NCBI GenBank assembly: GCA_947174705.1
Contig: CAMWKB010000005.1
Coordinates: forward strand, 1-55,944
Direction: 5' to 3'
Length of the DNA stretch: 55,944 nt
Source: an uncultured Lachnospiraceae bacterium
Lineage (GTDB): Bacteria; Bacillota; Clostridia; Lachnospirales; Lachnospiraceae
Below the pieces are notes generated by a model. It did no database searches. It was not told the origin of the DNA and saw only the letters and a list, made by a program, of their open reading frames with translations. This document shows, piece after piece, positions 43,451-52,219 of this stretch; positions within the stretch are counted from its first letter, which is position 1, and each line of letters opens with the position of its first letter. A program made the translations under genes and the position numbers.

Positions 43451-45277
43451 ATGGCATCTACATTTTTTGGATTGACAATAGCATCTTCGGGATTAAGGGC
43501 AGCTAATGCAGCTCTCAATACGACAGGCAATAATATAAGTAATGCAAGTACGGAAGGATATAGCCGTCAGACCGTAACCACCGAAGCGGCTGATGCCCTG
43601 CGTGTATTTGCAAGCTACGGCTGTGCGGGAGCCGGTGTTGAAACTATAGCGATTGAGCGTATCCGCGAAGTCTTTTATGATAATAAATATCGTGAGAATG
43701 AAACCAAGCTTGGTGAGTATGATGTTAAGGCTTATTACTGTCGTATGATAGAGAATTACCTTACAGATGACAATACAACGGGATTTAAAACAATTTTTAA
43801 CCAAATATCGAACGCACTGCAGGAAATTACCAAGAATGGCGGTTCTGCTTCTACCAAAAGACAATTTATTTCTACCGTTCAGAGTATGACGGATTATTTT
43901 AATAATATGTATGGAAATCTGCAGAAGCTGCAGTCTGATGTCAATGATGAGATTAAGATGCGTACAGATAAGATTAACTCCATTGCACAGGACCTTGCTA
44001 CTGTAAATAAGCAGATTAATATAATTGAAATAACCGGAGCCAGGGCTAATGAACTGAGAGATAAACGTGATGTGCTCTTAGATGAGTTGTCAGCGCTTGT
44101 TGATATAAAGGTTGAAGAAACCCCTCTCTATGACCAGATGGGTAATCCATCCGGAGCTAACAGGGTTATTGTAAGAATTGCCGGAGAGCAGACTCTTGTA
44201 GATACGAGTGAATATAAGCAGCTTATATGTAAGGCAAGGGAGACCGGTGAGAAGGTAAACCAGACTGATATAGAAGGTCTGTACGATATATATTGGGATA
44301 ACGGAATGGAATTCGGACTGTATAATGCGTCTATGGGCGGAGAACTAAGAGGTCTGATTCAGATGCGCGACGGTAATAATGGAGAGTATTTTAACGGTAT
44401 AATAGAGGACCTTCATTATAATGTCGAGACTACGCAGGTAATTATAGATACTTCGGCAGACTATTTAAATAGTATGAGTAAATGTAAACTTTCCGATACA
44501 GGTGGTAAGATTTTGCTTGGCAATCAACTTTATTATTATACTGACTGGAGATATGACGGAGACGGAAAGTATGCATTTACAATAGATAATAACAAGAGCG
44601 ATGAACCGCTTATTAACGGTAAACTGGGAATGGAGGCAACCATTGGCGCTGAGGTTAAATATCAGGGAGTTCCGTACTTTATGTCCCAGATGAACGAGTG
44701 GCTGCGTGATTTTTCCAAGGCCCTCAACAATATTTTTACCGAAGGCTTTACTACAAATAATGAAGATGCAGGTATTCTTATCACTGCTAATTATAAAGTG
44801 GAAGACGGACAGTATTCAGAAGCGGAATTAAACGATTCAAGAAGAAACGGTAAGGGCTATTATTACATGACTGCGGAAAATGTTTCAATAACTGCGCAGC
44901 TTGATAAGGACCCCAATAAGCTCGGAACCAGAAGTGACCCGACAGCTGGTATTGAAGAGTGTGAGCAGGTCAAAAAAGTAATTTCACTTTTAAGCGATAC
45001 TAACCAGTTCAGTTTCCGCGGAAGGAGCGCAGGCGGTTTCTTAGAGTGTGTGCTTGCGGATATATCATTAAATGCAAAGAACGCCGATACATTTTATGAT
45101 ACTTATTTAAGTCTTGAGACCAGTATTGAGAACCAGAGAACTTCAATTTCAGGCGTAGATGAAGATGAAGAGGCTGTAAGCCTTGTTAAATATCAGAACT
45201 CATATACACTGGCATCTAAGATGATACAGGTACTTACGGAAGTTTATGATAGATTGATTTTACAGACCGGTGTATAA
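43451..45277 (+). CDS. flgK: Flagellar hook-associated protein FlgK, copy 2
   Basis: The 608-residue protein has the same ends as copy 1. The D0 start is ASSGLRAANAALNTTGNNIS followed by NASTEGYSRQTV. The NEL-RDKRDVLLDEL helix is near residue 200. The D0 end has VSLVKYQNSYTLASKMIQVL. It has extra central sequence (about 280-450). Two consecutive FlgK-type proteins suggest distinct layers or interchangeable forms of the hook-filament junction. It is preceded by gaggtga as ribosome binding site. Confidence 0.92.
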   Translation: MASTFFGLTIASSGLRAANAALNTTGNNISNASTEGYSRQTVTTEAADALRVFASYGCAGAGVETIAIERIREVFYDNKYRENETKLGEYDVKAYYCRMIENYLTDDNTTGFKTIFNQISNALQEITKNGGSASTKRQFISTVQSMTDYFNNMYGNLQKLQSDVNDEIKMRTDKINSIAQDLATVNKQINIIEITGARANELRDKRDVLLDELSALVDIKVEETPLYDQMGNPSGANRVIVRIAGEQTLVDTSEYKQLICKARETGEKVNQTDIEGLYDIYWDNGMEFGLYNASMGGELRGLIQMRDGNNGEYFNGIIEDLHYNVETTQVIIDTSADYLNSMSKCKLSDTGGKILLGNQLYYYTDWRYDGDGKYAFTIDNNKSDEPLINGKLGMEATIGAEVKYQGVPYFMSQMNEWLRDFSKALNNIFTEGFTTNNEDAGILITANYKVEDGQYSEAELNDSRRNGKGYYYMTAENVSITAQLDKDPNKLGTRSDPTAGIEECEQVKKVISLLSDTNQFSFRGRSAGGFLECVLADISLNAKNADTFYDTYLSLETSIENQRTSISGVDEDEEAVSLVKYQNSYTLASKMIQVLTEVYDRLILQTGV

Positions 45278-45306
45278 AATAAAGTGAAGAAGGGTGTGAT
45301 ACGATT

Positions 45307-47295
45307 ATGAGAATGACAAATAAAATTATGAGGAATAATTCTCTTTACAATATTAACCAGAACAAATTGTTAGAGGATAAACTTAATAATATGATGACTA
45401 ATCAGAGTAAGATTACAAGACCTTCTGATGATCCGGTCGTAGCAATAAGGGCGCTGCGTTTGCGTACCAATGTTACTACGGTATCCCAGTATTATGATAA
45501 GAATTCACCGGATGCTGACAGCTGGCTTTCACTTACGGGTGACGCATTGAATACGGTAGGTAAGGTTCTTACAGACCTTTACAAACAGGCTATGGATTCT
45601 TCTAAGAAGTCATATACATATGCAGATTTGGATATAGTATTGACACAGATGAAGTCCCTGACTAAGGAATTTTATGCAAGCGGTAATGTAGATTATGCCG
45701 GAAGATATATATTTTCCGGATTTAGAACAGATACGCCGATTACTTTTACGGAGGAGAATATTCAGGAGTTTAACAAGGATCCTGATAATTTGAAGACTTA
45801 TGTAATTAATGAGAGTTTTGGATATCACGATATATCAAGCATTAGCTATACAAATTGGGAGAATGCAACAGATAAGACTAACAGTCTGGATGAAAGGGAC
45901 GTAAGTAATACAACGCTTTACCGTTTCAGGTTGTCTTATAATAAATTGGATATGAATGTGGAAGATAAAGCAGAAATTGGTGAATCTGACTTACAGTTAT
46001 TTTTTACAGGTGCAGAGGAACCGGCGAAAATTACCGCATTCAAAGAGGCGGAAGAAGCTTATAAAGCAGTAGCAAACGGAAGCTGTGAAGTTGCATACAT
46101 TCCGTCTACAGGTGAGATTGTATTTGGGGAGGATTATTATTCAGACCCGAAGAAAATCACGGAAGCAATGAATTTAAGAGTAAAATATTCCAAGAGTGAC
46201 TGGAGCGAGGGAGATATCAACCCGGTACATTACTTCCATGCGGTAGAATGTGACCAGAGTACCCTTAAAGATGCAATGCAGCTTGAGGAAGCAGATAATA
46301 ATCTTAATGATTCTACGGAGGCCCTTTCTAAGGCTGAGGAAGCATTGGAGACTATGCGTGATCTCAGGGTGAGACTGGCGGAAATGGATGGCAGTGATGT
46401 AGGAACGCTGCGCGCTACGATAAGAGTGGCACAAAGTGCCGCAAGGGATTTGTTATCAGCAGCGCAGACGGAAGCTGACTTGGCAGGACTTACCGCAACT
46501 TCAGTTCCGACAACAGATAAAGAAGCTGCTGTTATTAATGCTTTGAAGGAGGCACAGAAAGTCAATGATGATTTGAATGCTGTAAACTATATTACAGCTA
46601 CGGCTGCGAATCTTGATGCAGTTCGTGATGCAGTCAGGGATGCGGCGTCAAGTGCGGCACCGAAAACAATAGCAGCAGCAAAAGATCAGACAGAGGACTA
46701 TCAGATAGAGGTAAACAGAATCAGAAATCTGGTAACAGAGTATAACCCTAATGAGAAAGATCAGGATATCTACTATGACGTAGGATTTAATCAGACTATC
46801 CAGGTAAATACTCATGCAAAAGAAGTGTTTACACATAATGCCAGAAGAGATATTGATGATTTTGAGATTTATTTAAAACAGCTTCAGGATGTAGAGCGTA
46901 CAATCAGCGACCTTGAAACAGAACAGAAAAAGTATGCTGAGGACACCGACGAATATAAGGCATTACAGTTAAAAATAGATGCTGCCAATAAAGCATATAC
47001 TTATGTTCGTGATAACGTTCAGACTAAATTTGAGAACCAGATATCCAAATATCAGAGCTATATTGATGATACTAACGTTGCTGTAACCAATAACGGTACA
47101 AGAGGAAGCCGTTTGGATTTGATAACCAGCAGACTTATGAATCAGAAAGCGACATTTAAGGATTTGCAGAGCAACAACGAAGATGTTGATATGTCTGAAG
47201 TTGCCGTACAGCTTAAGAGCTCAGAGCTTACTTATGAAGCAGCGCTTATGGCAACCAGTAAGATTATGCAGACTAACCTTATGAATTATATCTAA
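45307..47295 (+). CDS. flgL: Flagellar hook-associated protein FlgL, enlarged
   Basis: The 662-residue protein has FlgL ends: MRMTNKIMRNNSLYNINQN, then SKITRPSDDPVVAIRALRL and a C-terminal D0 helix (AVQLKSSELTYEAALMATSK). Normal FlgL is about 300 residues. Here an extra region from about 200 to 500 includes a long Ala/Glu-rich coiled coil (EEADNNLNDSTEALSKAEEA through TIAAAKDQTEDYQ). It likely forms an added surface domain at the junction. It shares the operon with flgK copies 1 and 2. Confidence 0.92.
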   Translation: MRMTNKIMRNNSLYNINQNKLLEDKLNNMMTNQSKITRPSDDPVVAIRALRLRTNVTTVSQYYDKNSPDADSWLSLTGDALNTVGKVLTDLYKQAMDSSKKSYTYADLDIVLTQMKSLTKEFYASGNVDYAGRYIFSGFRTDTPITFTEENIQEFNKDPDNLKTYVINESFGYHDISSISYTNWENATDKTNSLDERDVSNTTLYRFRLSYNKLDMNVEDKAEIGESDLQLFFTGAEEPAKITAFKEAEEAYKAVANGSCEVAYIPSTGEIVFGEDYYSDPKKITEAMNLRVKYSKSDWSEGDINPVHYFHAVECDQSTLKDAMQLEEADNNLNDSTEALSKAEEALETMRDLRVRLAEMDGSDVGTLRATIRVAQSAARDLLSAAQTEADLAGLTATSVPTTDKEAAVINALKEAQKVNDDLNAVNYITATAANLDAVRDAVRDAASSAAPKTIAAAKDQTEDYQIEVNRIRNLVTEYNPNEKDQDIYYDVGFNQTIQVNTHAKEVFTHNARRDIDDFEIYLKQLQDVERTISDLETEQKKYAEDTDEYKALQLKIDAANKAYTYVRDNVQTKFENQISKYQSYIDDTNVAVTNNGTRGSRLDLITSRLMNQKATFKDLQSNNEDVDMSEVAVQLKSSELTYEAALMATSKIMQTNLMNYI

Positions 47296-47352
47296 ACCGG
47301 ATAATTAAACAATAGAACAAGAGGAGTAATTTACTCTAAAGAGGGGAAACTT

Positions 47353-47814
47353 ATGAAGGTAACTACGAAAATATTTGGTGAGATTACGATTGATGACGAA
47401 AGAATCATTACATTTCCGAAGGGGATTATCGGATTTCCGGACCTGACAAAGTTTGCGATGATACATGATTCCGAAAAGGGATTGGATTCTATTCATTGGC
47501 TTCAGTCTTTAGATGAGCCTGCATTTGCAATGCCTGTTATGGACCCGCTTATCGTATGTCCTGACTATAATCCCGAAGTGGATGATGAATTGCTTAAACA
47601 TCTGGGAGAACTCAATCCTGAGGAGATGCTGGTATTAGTGACTGTAACGGTGCCCAAAGACATTAAGCTGATGTCGGCGAATTTAAAAGGTCCAATCATC
47701 ATTAATTCAGTGGATAGGACAGCAACGCAGGTTATCGTAGAAGGCGATGCATATCAGGTGAAATTCCCGATTTATGATATCCTGGACAACAATAAGAAGA
47801 AGGCGGGTGAGTAA
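47353..47814 (+). CDS. fliW: Flagellar assembly factor FliW
   Basis: The 153-residue beta-barrel protein matches FliW in length and motifs (KIFGEITIDDERIITFPKGI, LDSIHWLQSLDEPAFAMPV, MVLVTVTVPKDIKLMSANLK). FliW binds CsrA and free flagellin. When flagellin is exported, freed FliW removes CsrA from flagellin mRNA. The csrA gene begins at the base after its stop codon. It is preceded by gagggg. Confidence 0.95.
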   Translation: MKVTTKIFGEITIDDERIITFPKGIIGFPDLTKFAMIHDSEKGLDSIHWLQSLDEPAFAMPVMDPLIVCPDYNPEVDDELLKHLGELNPEEMLVLVTVTVPKDIKLMSANLKGPIIINSVDRTATQVIVEGDAYQVKFPIYDILDNNKKKAGE

Positions 47815-48033
47815 ATGTTAGCTTTATCAAGAAAAAAGAGTGAGGCGCTCATCATTAACAACAACATAGAAATTACAGTGTTGGAGATTAAGGGAGAACA
47901 GGTGAAGCTTGGCATTAACGCGCCAAAAGAAGTACCTATTTACCGTAAAGAAGTTTATGTACAGATTCAGGATGCAAATAAGGATGCTATAAATGCGGAT
48001 GGTTTGGAAGCATTGCAGAATCTGCTGAAATAA
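47815..48033 (+). CDS. csrA: Carbon storage regulator CsrA
   Basis: The 72-residue RNA-binding protein has the CsrA core, MLALSRKKSEALIINNNIEI, VKLGINAPKEVPIYRKEVY, with the RNA-contact Arg near residue 44. It represses translation by covering GGA-containing hairpins near ribosome binding sites. The flagellin leader at the end of this window has such a site. It directly follows fliW, the standard antagonistic pair. Confidence 0.96.
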   Translation: MLALSRKKSEALIINNNIEITVLEIKGEQVKLGINAPKEVPIYRKEVYVQIQDANKDAINADGLEALQNLLK

Positions 48034-48047
48034 CGGAAGAATTGTAA

Positions 48048-48085
48048 GGACAGTTCGCAATACACGCGTGCTGTCCATTGTTTTT
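48048..48085 (+). terminator. Terminator of the flgM-csrA operon
   Basis: ggacag (48048-48053) pairs with ctgtcc (48071-48076), with further imperfect pairs inside, and is followed by attgttttta. Confidence 0.8.
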
Positions 48086-48173
48086 ATATATTAGAATTAC
48101 GTCGCGATATGTTTAAGCAAAGAGCTTCAAGCTATCGAACTGCTTTTTGTTGAAGCAAAGGAAGGGTGTAGGA

Positions 48174-49163
48174 ATGAATGACAAAATATCAATTATTATT
48201 CCCTGCTATAATACGGAAAAATATATTGACAGATGTTTGAAAAGTATAGAAGCCCAAACCTATGGCATGGACGGTCTTGAAATAATTTTGATTAATGATG
48301 CTTCGACAGATAACACCTATGAGCACTTGGGAAGATTTGAAGAAAAATATCCGGAAAATGTTATGGTGATCAATTGTGAAGAAAACTCCGGACCTGCAAC
48401 AATAAGAAATATCGGGCTTAAATATGCCACAGGGGCGTATATATCTTTTGTGGATGCCGATGATGCGGTGGATGCCACGATGTTTGAGCGAATGTATGAA
48501 GCAATGAAGAGTTATGATGTAGATGTTGTAGAATGTAGTTACAAATCATTTTGCGACGTTTCTGAGCTGTTTGTGCAAAAAAATGATAGTGACTATTTGC
48601 TTCAGATAAAAACGTCGCAGGAAAGAGGGCGCTTCGTTTTAAATTCATTCAAAACAGCGGTATGGGGCCGCCTGTATAAAAAGAGCTTCTTAGACGATAA
48701 CGCGCTGTGCTTTCCGGAAAATATGATATACGGTGAGGACAATTTCTTTTCGGGTCTGGCAATGCTTATGTGTAAGTCGTATTATCACATCGGGGATACG
48801 CTTTACTATTATTTCAAAAATGCAGAAGGGATTATACGAAAAAACAATGACAACGGCAGAATAAGACAGCTTATGGATATCATGAAGCTCTATATAGATG
48901 AACTTGATGCAAGAGGTTTTTTGGACGGCCCAATTTCGGGGTACGGCATGGAGTTTGAGTGGTATATGATTTATAAATATTTTATGGATCCGGTAAGTTT
49001 TGTTATTTCAAGAAAGCTGCCTGATTGGAAAGAGCAGGTTGGTTTTTTTGCCAATGAGCTGCTTAAGTACTTTCCGGAAGCATATAATAATGTTTATTTA
49101 AACAGTAATGTAAGATGGAATGACTACGTATTGCTGTTAAAAGACGCTGCGAAAGGCCATTGA
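48174..49163 (+). CDS. Glycosyltransferase family 2
   Basis: The 329-residue GT-A enzyme starts with ISIIIPCYNTEKYIDRCLKS, followed by INDASTDNT and NSGPATIRNIGL, then the DXD-type metal site FVDADDAVDA. I chose ATG 48174 with a gaaggg ribosome binding site rather than the upstream TTG. The C-terminal part is less conserved. Its place between csrA and flaG suggests a role in flagellin glycosylation or surface glycan, but the donor and acceptor are unknown. It ends two bases before a convergent gene. Confidence 0.85.
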   Translation: MNDKISIIIPCYNTEKYIDRCLKSIEAQTYGMDGLEIILINDASTDNTYEHLGRFEEKYPENVMVINCEENSGPATIRNIGLKYATGAYISFVDADDAVDATMFERMYEAMKSYDVDVVECSYKSFCDVSELFVQKNDSDYLLQIKTSQERGRFVLNSFKTAVWGRLYKKSFLDDNALCFPENMIYGEDNFFSGLAMLMCKSYYHIGDTLYYYFKNAEGIIRKNNDNGRIRQLMDIMKLYIDELDARGFLDGPISGYGMEFEWYMIYKYFMDPVSFVISRKLPDWKEQVGFFANELLKYFPEAYNNVYLNSNVRWNDYVLLLKDAAKGH

Positions 49164-49164
49164 A

Positions 49165-50349
49165 TTATTGCGGAAAAACGTCGCACAATATGCGTATCAT
49201 CTCCGCAAGCCGCACCTCGTAGGTATGATATTTCGCGACCTTTTCATATCCGTTTATGGCAATTTCCGTTCTCTCCTCATCATGACGCAGATAATAGTCT
49301 ATCTTATTAATTAAATCCTCAGTACTTTCATATACTTCCAAGTCCTTGCCGATTTCAAAATACTCAGGTATTTCCGCCTGATAGTTGGAAATAAGGAAAC
49401 CGCCGCAACCAAGAACATCCCAGATACGCAGGGAAAGTCCTGTTTCTATCGGGCGCATGGTCATATTCAGGTTGATTTTGGATGCGTGGAAAATCTTAGG
49501 CATTTCAGTCAGCGTGTTTGCACTGCCTTTTGCATGTATATCGGGCAGGCAGGAAGTGTCGCTGTGGGTATATAGGGACACATTGAAACGTTTTGACAAG
49601 GCGGACAGAATAGATACCCTCTCCACATTGGCAAGTTTCATGCCGATATATTGGTGCGCCGCCAGATAGCGGTCAGTGTCCAGAAAAACGTCCTGTCCTT
49701 TATAAAATTCAGGGTCCGCGTCAGCGATTTCTCTAATGACGCTTTCAGGCAGCGTATCATATATGAAATTATAGCCAAATACCTGCATCTGTGCCTGTAT
49801 TAAACCATTTACATAGCCGTTAGTGTAGTCGGAAAGTTTCAGTCTGTCATATTTGCATTTTTCCGAGTATAGGGAACCTACAAAAGTGACATCACTGTCA
49901 TATTTGACAAAATCCTCTTCTGACATATTAAGAATAACATTTTCCCAGCGTTTAACGTTTGTTGCAAGCGGCAGGTAATAAATATGTTCAGGATTATATG
50001 GATGAAAAAACTCATACTGTGCCCTGTCGAACAAAAAGATGCGGTTCCATTCGTTTTTCAGCGAATTCGAGAATAGCTCTGCAACCGGGCTGTCTACGCT
50101 CCAGCATACATACGGTACCTTAAAGCGGTTACAGGTATATGAAATCGCCGGATAGAAGTTAATGCTGAATACAAAGGAAAGTTTATGCGACAAAATCCAC
50201 TCTGTAACCGTCGCAGCGCACTGCGCAGGCGTCACTCCCTTATCCGTCATCTCTGCTTTTTCCTGATGAACGGTAAGACCGAAGCTTTCAAATACCTGAA
50301 TAATATCCGGTTCGCATATGCTGTTGTATCTGTAAATGAGGATTTCCAT
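49165..50349 (-). CDS. CgeB-like glycosyltransferase (paralog 1)
   Basis: The 394-residue protein resembles CgeB/DUF3880-type GT-B glycosyltransferases. It has CWSVDSPVAELFSNSL and IYYLPLATNVKRW, then the central FVGSLYSEKCKYDRLK and the C-terminal GLSLRIWDVLGCGGFLISNY and EIPEYFEIGKDLEVY. It is a clear paralog of the + strand gene at 50458. It converges on the GT2 gene and is divergent from its paralog. Substrate unknown. A flagellin-modifying role is inferred from position. Confidence 0.85.
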   Translation of the reverse strand: MEILIYRYNSICEPDIIQVFESFGLTVHQEKAEMTDKGVTPAQCAATVTEWILSHKLSFVFSINFYPAISYTCNRFKVPYVCWSVDSPVAELFSNSLKNEWNRIFLFDRAQYEFFHPYNPEHIYYLPLATNVKRWENVILNMSEEDFVKYDSDVTFVGSLYSEKCKYDRLKLSDYTNGYVNGLIQAQMQVFGYNFIYDTLPESVIREIADADPEFYKGQDVFLDTDRYLAAHQYIGMKLANVERVSILSALSKRFNVSLYTHSDTSCLPDIHAKGSANTLTEMPKIFHASKINLNMTMRPIETGLSLRIWDVLGCGGFLISNYQAEIPEYFEIGKDLEVYESTEDLINKIDYYLRHDEERTEIAINGYEKVAKYHTYEVRLAEMIRILCDVFPQ

Positions 50350-50376
50350 AAAAATTTATCCTTTCACGAATATGTA

Positions 50377-50385
50377 TGCTATACT
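50377..50385 (+). promoter_or_regulatory. Extended -10 promoter for the second CgeB-like gene
   Basis: TGCTATACT (50377-50385) is an extended -10 element about 72 bases before the + strand CgeB-like start. No good -35 is present. Confidence 0.4.
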
Positions 50386-50457
50386 AACAGTGTAATGTAA
50401 AATCATAAAAGTTCCAAGAGAAATAATATAAAAAATGAAAAGGATGTACATGTTCTT

Positions 50458-51630
50458 ATGAAGATTTTATTTTTTGAAAGTAGAAAACAGCCGATTTTAG
50501 GCATTAGACTGGCGCTGGATAGGATGGGACATGAATCCGGAACGTATACAACTCCTATAGAGCTGATAGGAGGATATGAAGATGAAGAGAAGCAGCTGGA
50601 GATTTTTCTTAAAAATAATAAAGTCGATTTTGTGATTTCAAATTTGTTTTCTCCATATGTGGCACAACTGACTTATGAATTGGAAATCAAATATGTTGTT
50701 TACGGAATGGATTCTCCTATGTATGAAACCTATATGTCGGTTTTTCCCCGCTATGATAATTGCTATCTTTTCTATTTTGATAAGAAAGAATACCGTCTTC
50801 TCAAGGAGAAAGGTTATACTAATATCTTCTATTTGCCGCTGGCAGCGGATGTTGAATGGTCAAATAAGCTTGTGATTACGGATGAAGAAATAAAGAAATA
50901 TGGCTGTAATGTATCTTTTGTCGGCAGCTTGTACAGTAATAATTTATATGACCAATATATAGACAGGTTTCCGCCTCAGGTGCAGCAGCTTTTTTCTTAT
51001 ATTATGGAACAAAGCGCATTCAAATGGGACGGTAAGGATAGGCTGGGAGAGCTTCTTACTCCTGAACTGATAAGTTTTGTTAAAACTATCTATCCTGATA
51101 TTAAGAACAAGCCGGATGAATTGCCATATGAATATTATTTTAAATCATATTTTTTTGCGCGGAAGCTGACACACATAGAAAGGACTCTGCTGTTAGAGCT
51201 GCTATCGGAACGATATGATATCCATTTATATACCAGAAACGATGAGATGGTTCCGGACGGAATTAGAAGATTCCCGGAAGTATCGCAGCTGACAGGAGGG
51301 CTTAAGGTATTTTATTCCAGCAAAATCAATATTAATATAACGCTGAGAAGTATAGAAAGCGGTGTTCCGCTGAGGATTTTTGATATTATGAGCGTAGGTG
51401 GTTTTGTTATGTCGAATTATCAGGAAGAGATTCCGGAACTGTTTGAGGAAGGAAAAGAAATAGTTACATTTAAGACTCCGGAAGAATTGATTGATAAGAC
51501 TGATTATTACCTGTCGCATGATACGGCGAGAACAAAAATAGGCATTAACGGATATAAAAAAGTTAAAGCCTGCTATACATATGAGCATCAATTAAATAAA
51601 ATTATCTCCATTTTATTTCCCGCGCCCTAA
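50458..51630 (+). CDS. CgeB-like glycosyltransferase (paralog 2)
   Basis: The 390-residue GT-B-like protein has YGMDSPMYETYMSVFPR, LPLAADVEWSNK, NVSFVGSLYSNN, and the end motif SGVPLRIFDIMSVGGFVMSN, matching paralog 1 throughout. Its stop codon TAA is the start of the TAAA of the flaG sigma-28 promoter. The ribosome binding site aaaagga is about 14 bases before the ATG. The pair of related transferases may add consecutive sugars. Confidence 0.85.
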   Translation: MKILFFESRKQPILGIRLALDRMGHESGTYTTPIELIGGYEDEEKQLEIFLKNNKVDFVISNLFSPYVAQLTYELEIKYVVYGMDSPMYETYMSVFPRYDNCYLFYFDKKEYRLLKEKGYTNIFYLPLAADVEWSNKLVITDEEIKKYGCNVSFVGSLYSNNLYDQYIDRFPPQVQQLFSYIMEQSAFKWDGKDRLGELLTPELISFVKTIYPDIKNKPDELPYEYYFKSYFFARKLTHIERTLLLELLSERYDIHLYTRNDEMVPDGIRRFPEVSQLTGGLKVFYSSKININITLRSIESGVPLRIFDIMSVGGFVMSNYQEEIPELFEEGKEIVTFKTPEELIDKTDYYLSHDTARTKIGINGYKKVKACYTYEHQLNKIISILFPAP

Positions 51631-51654
51631 ATTATTTAAATTATTTTCCGATAT
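51628..51654 (+). promoter_or_regulatory. Sigma-28 promoter of the flaG-fliD operon
   Basis: TAAA (51628-51631), a 15-base spacer and TCCGATAT (51647-51654) match sigma-28. The preceding bases give CCCTAAA, shared with the other two flagellar promoters. The -35 overlaps the upstream stop codon. Confidence 0.85.
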
Positions 51655-51742
51655 ATACAGCAAGAGACTACTTTGCAAAAGTGGTCAGGACGATTTTTAA
51701 ATATGTTACTATTAATAAAATATCACATGGAGGTGATTGACA

Positions 51743-52207
51743 ATGGCAATTGAACCATTAAGCAGTGTAATGACTTTTCAGGCTCAGGATGTCCCTAAGC
51801 CTAAAGTAGAGCCTGCCCAGCCGGTTGACATGGAAGTTTCATCGGATAATCAGGCAGCAAAAGTGGACACTACTACAGCGTCCGTTGTCCGTACACAGGA
51901 AGAGGATAGTGAAGCGGGCAAAGATTCAGGTAAAGGCAATGATTCAAACGGTAATCAGCAGGCAAAGAATATACCGCAGCCTAATACTGATTATCTGAAA
52001 AAAGCGATAGAAGAGATGAATCGCAAAATCAATAACACCAACGAAGAAGCAATTTTTGGTGTTCATGAGGATACAAACAGAATTATGATTAAGATTGTAG
52101 ACAAGGACACTAAAGAAATTATTAAAGAATTCCCGCCGGAAAAAACCCTTGATATGATTGCAAAGGTATGGGAGATGGCAGGACTTCTCGTGGATGAGAA
52201 GAGATAG
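51743..52207 (+). CDS. flaG: FlaG family protein
   Basis: The 154-residue protein has a disordered Glu/Asp/Ser-rich first half. The FlaG domain at about 88-150 has EEAIFGVHEDTNRIMIKIVD, KDTKEIIKEFPPEK and LDMIAKVWEMAGLLVDEKR. FlaG affects filament length in several bacteria. I chose ATG 51743 after ggaggtg. The fliD gene starts 12 bases after its stop, as in many Firmicutes. Confidence 0.9.
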   Translation: MAIEPLSSVMTFQAQDVPKPKVEPAQPVDMEVSSDNQAAKVDTTTASVVRTQEEDSEAGKDSGKGNDSNGNQQAKNIPQPNTDYLKKAIEEMNRKINNTNEEAIFGVHEDTNRIMIKIVDKDTKEIIKEFPPEKTLDMIAKVWEMAGLLVDEKR

Positions 52208-52219
52208 GAGGGAAAATAG

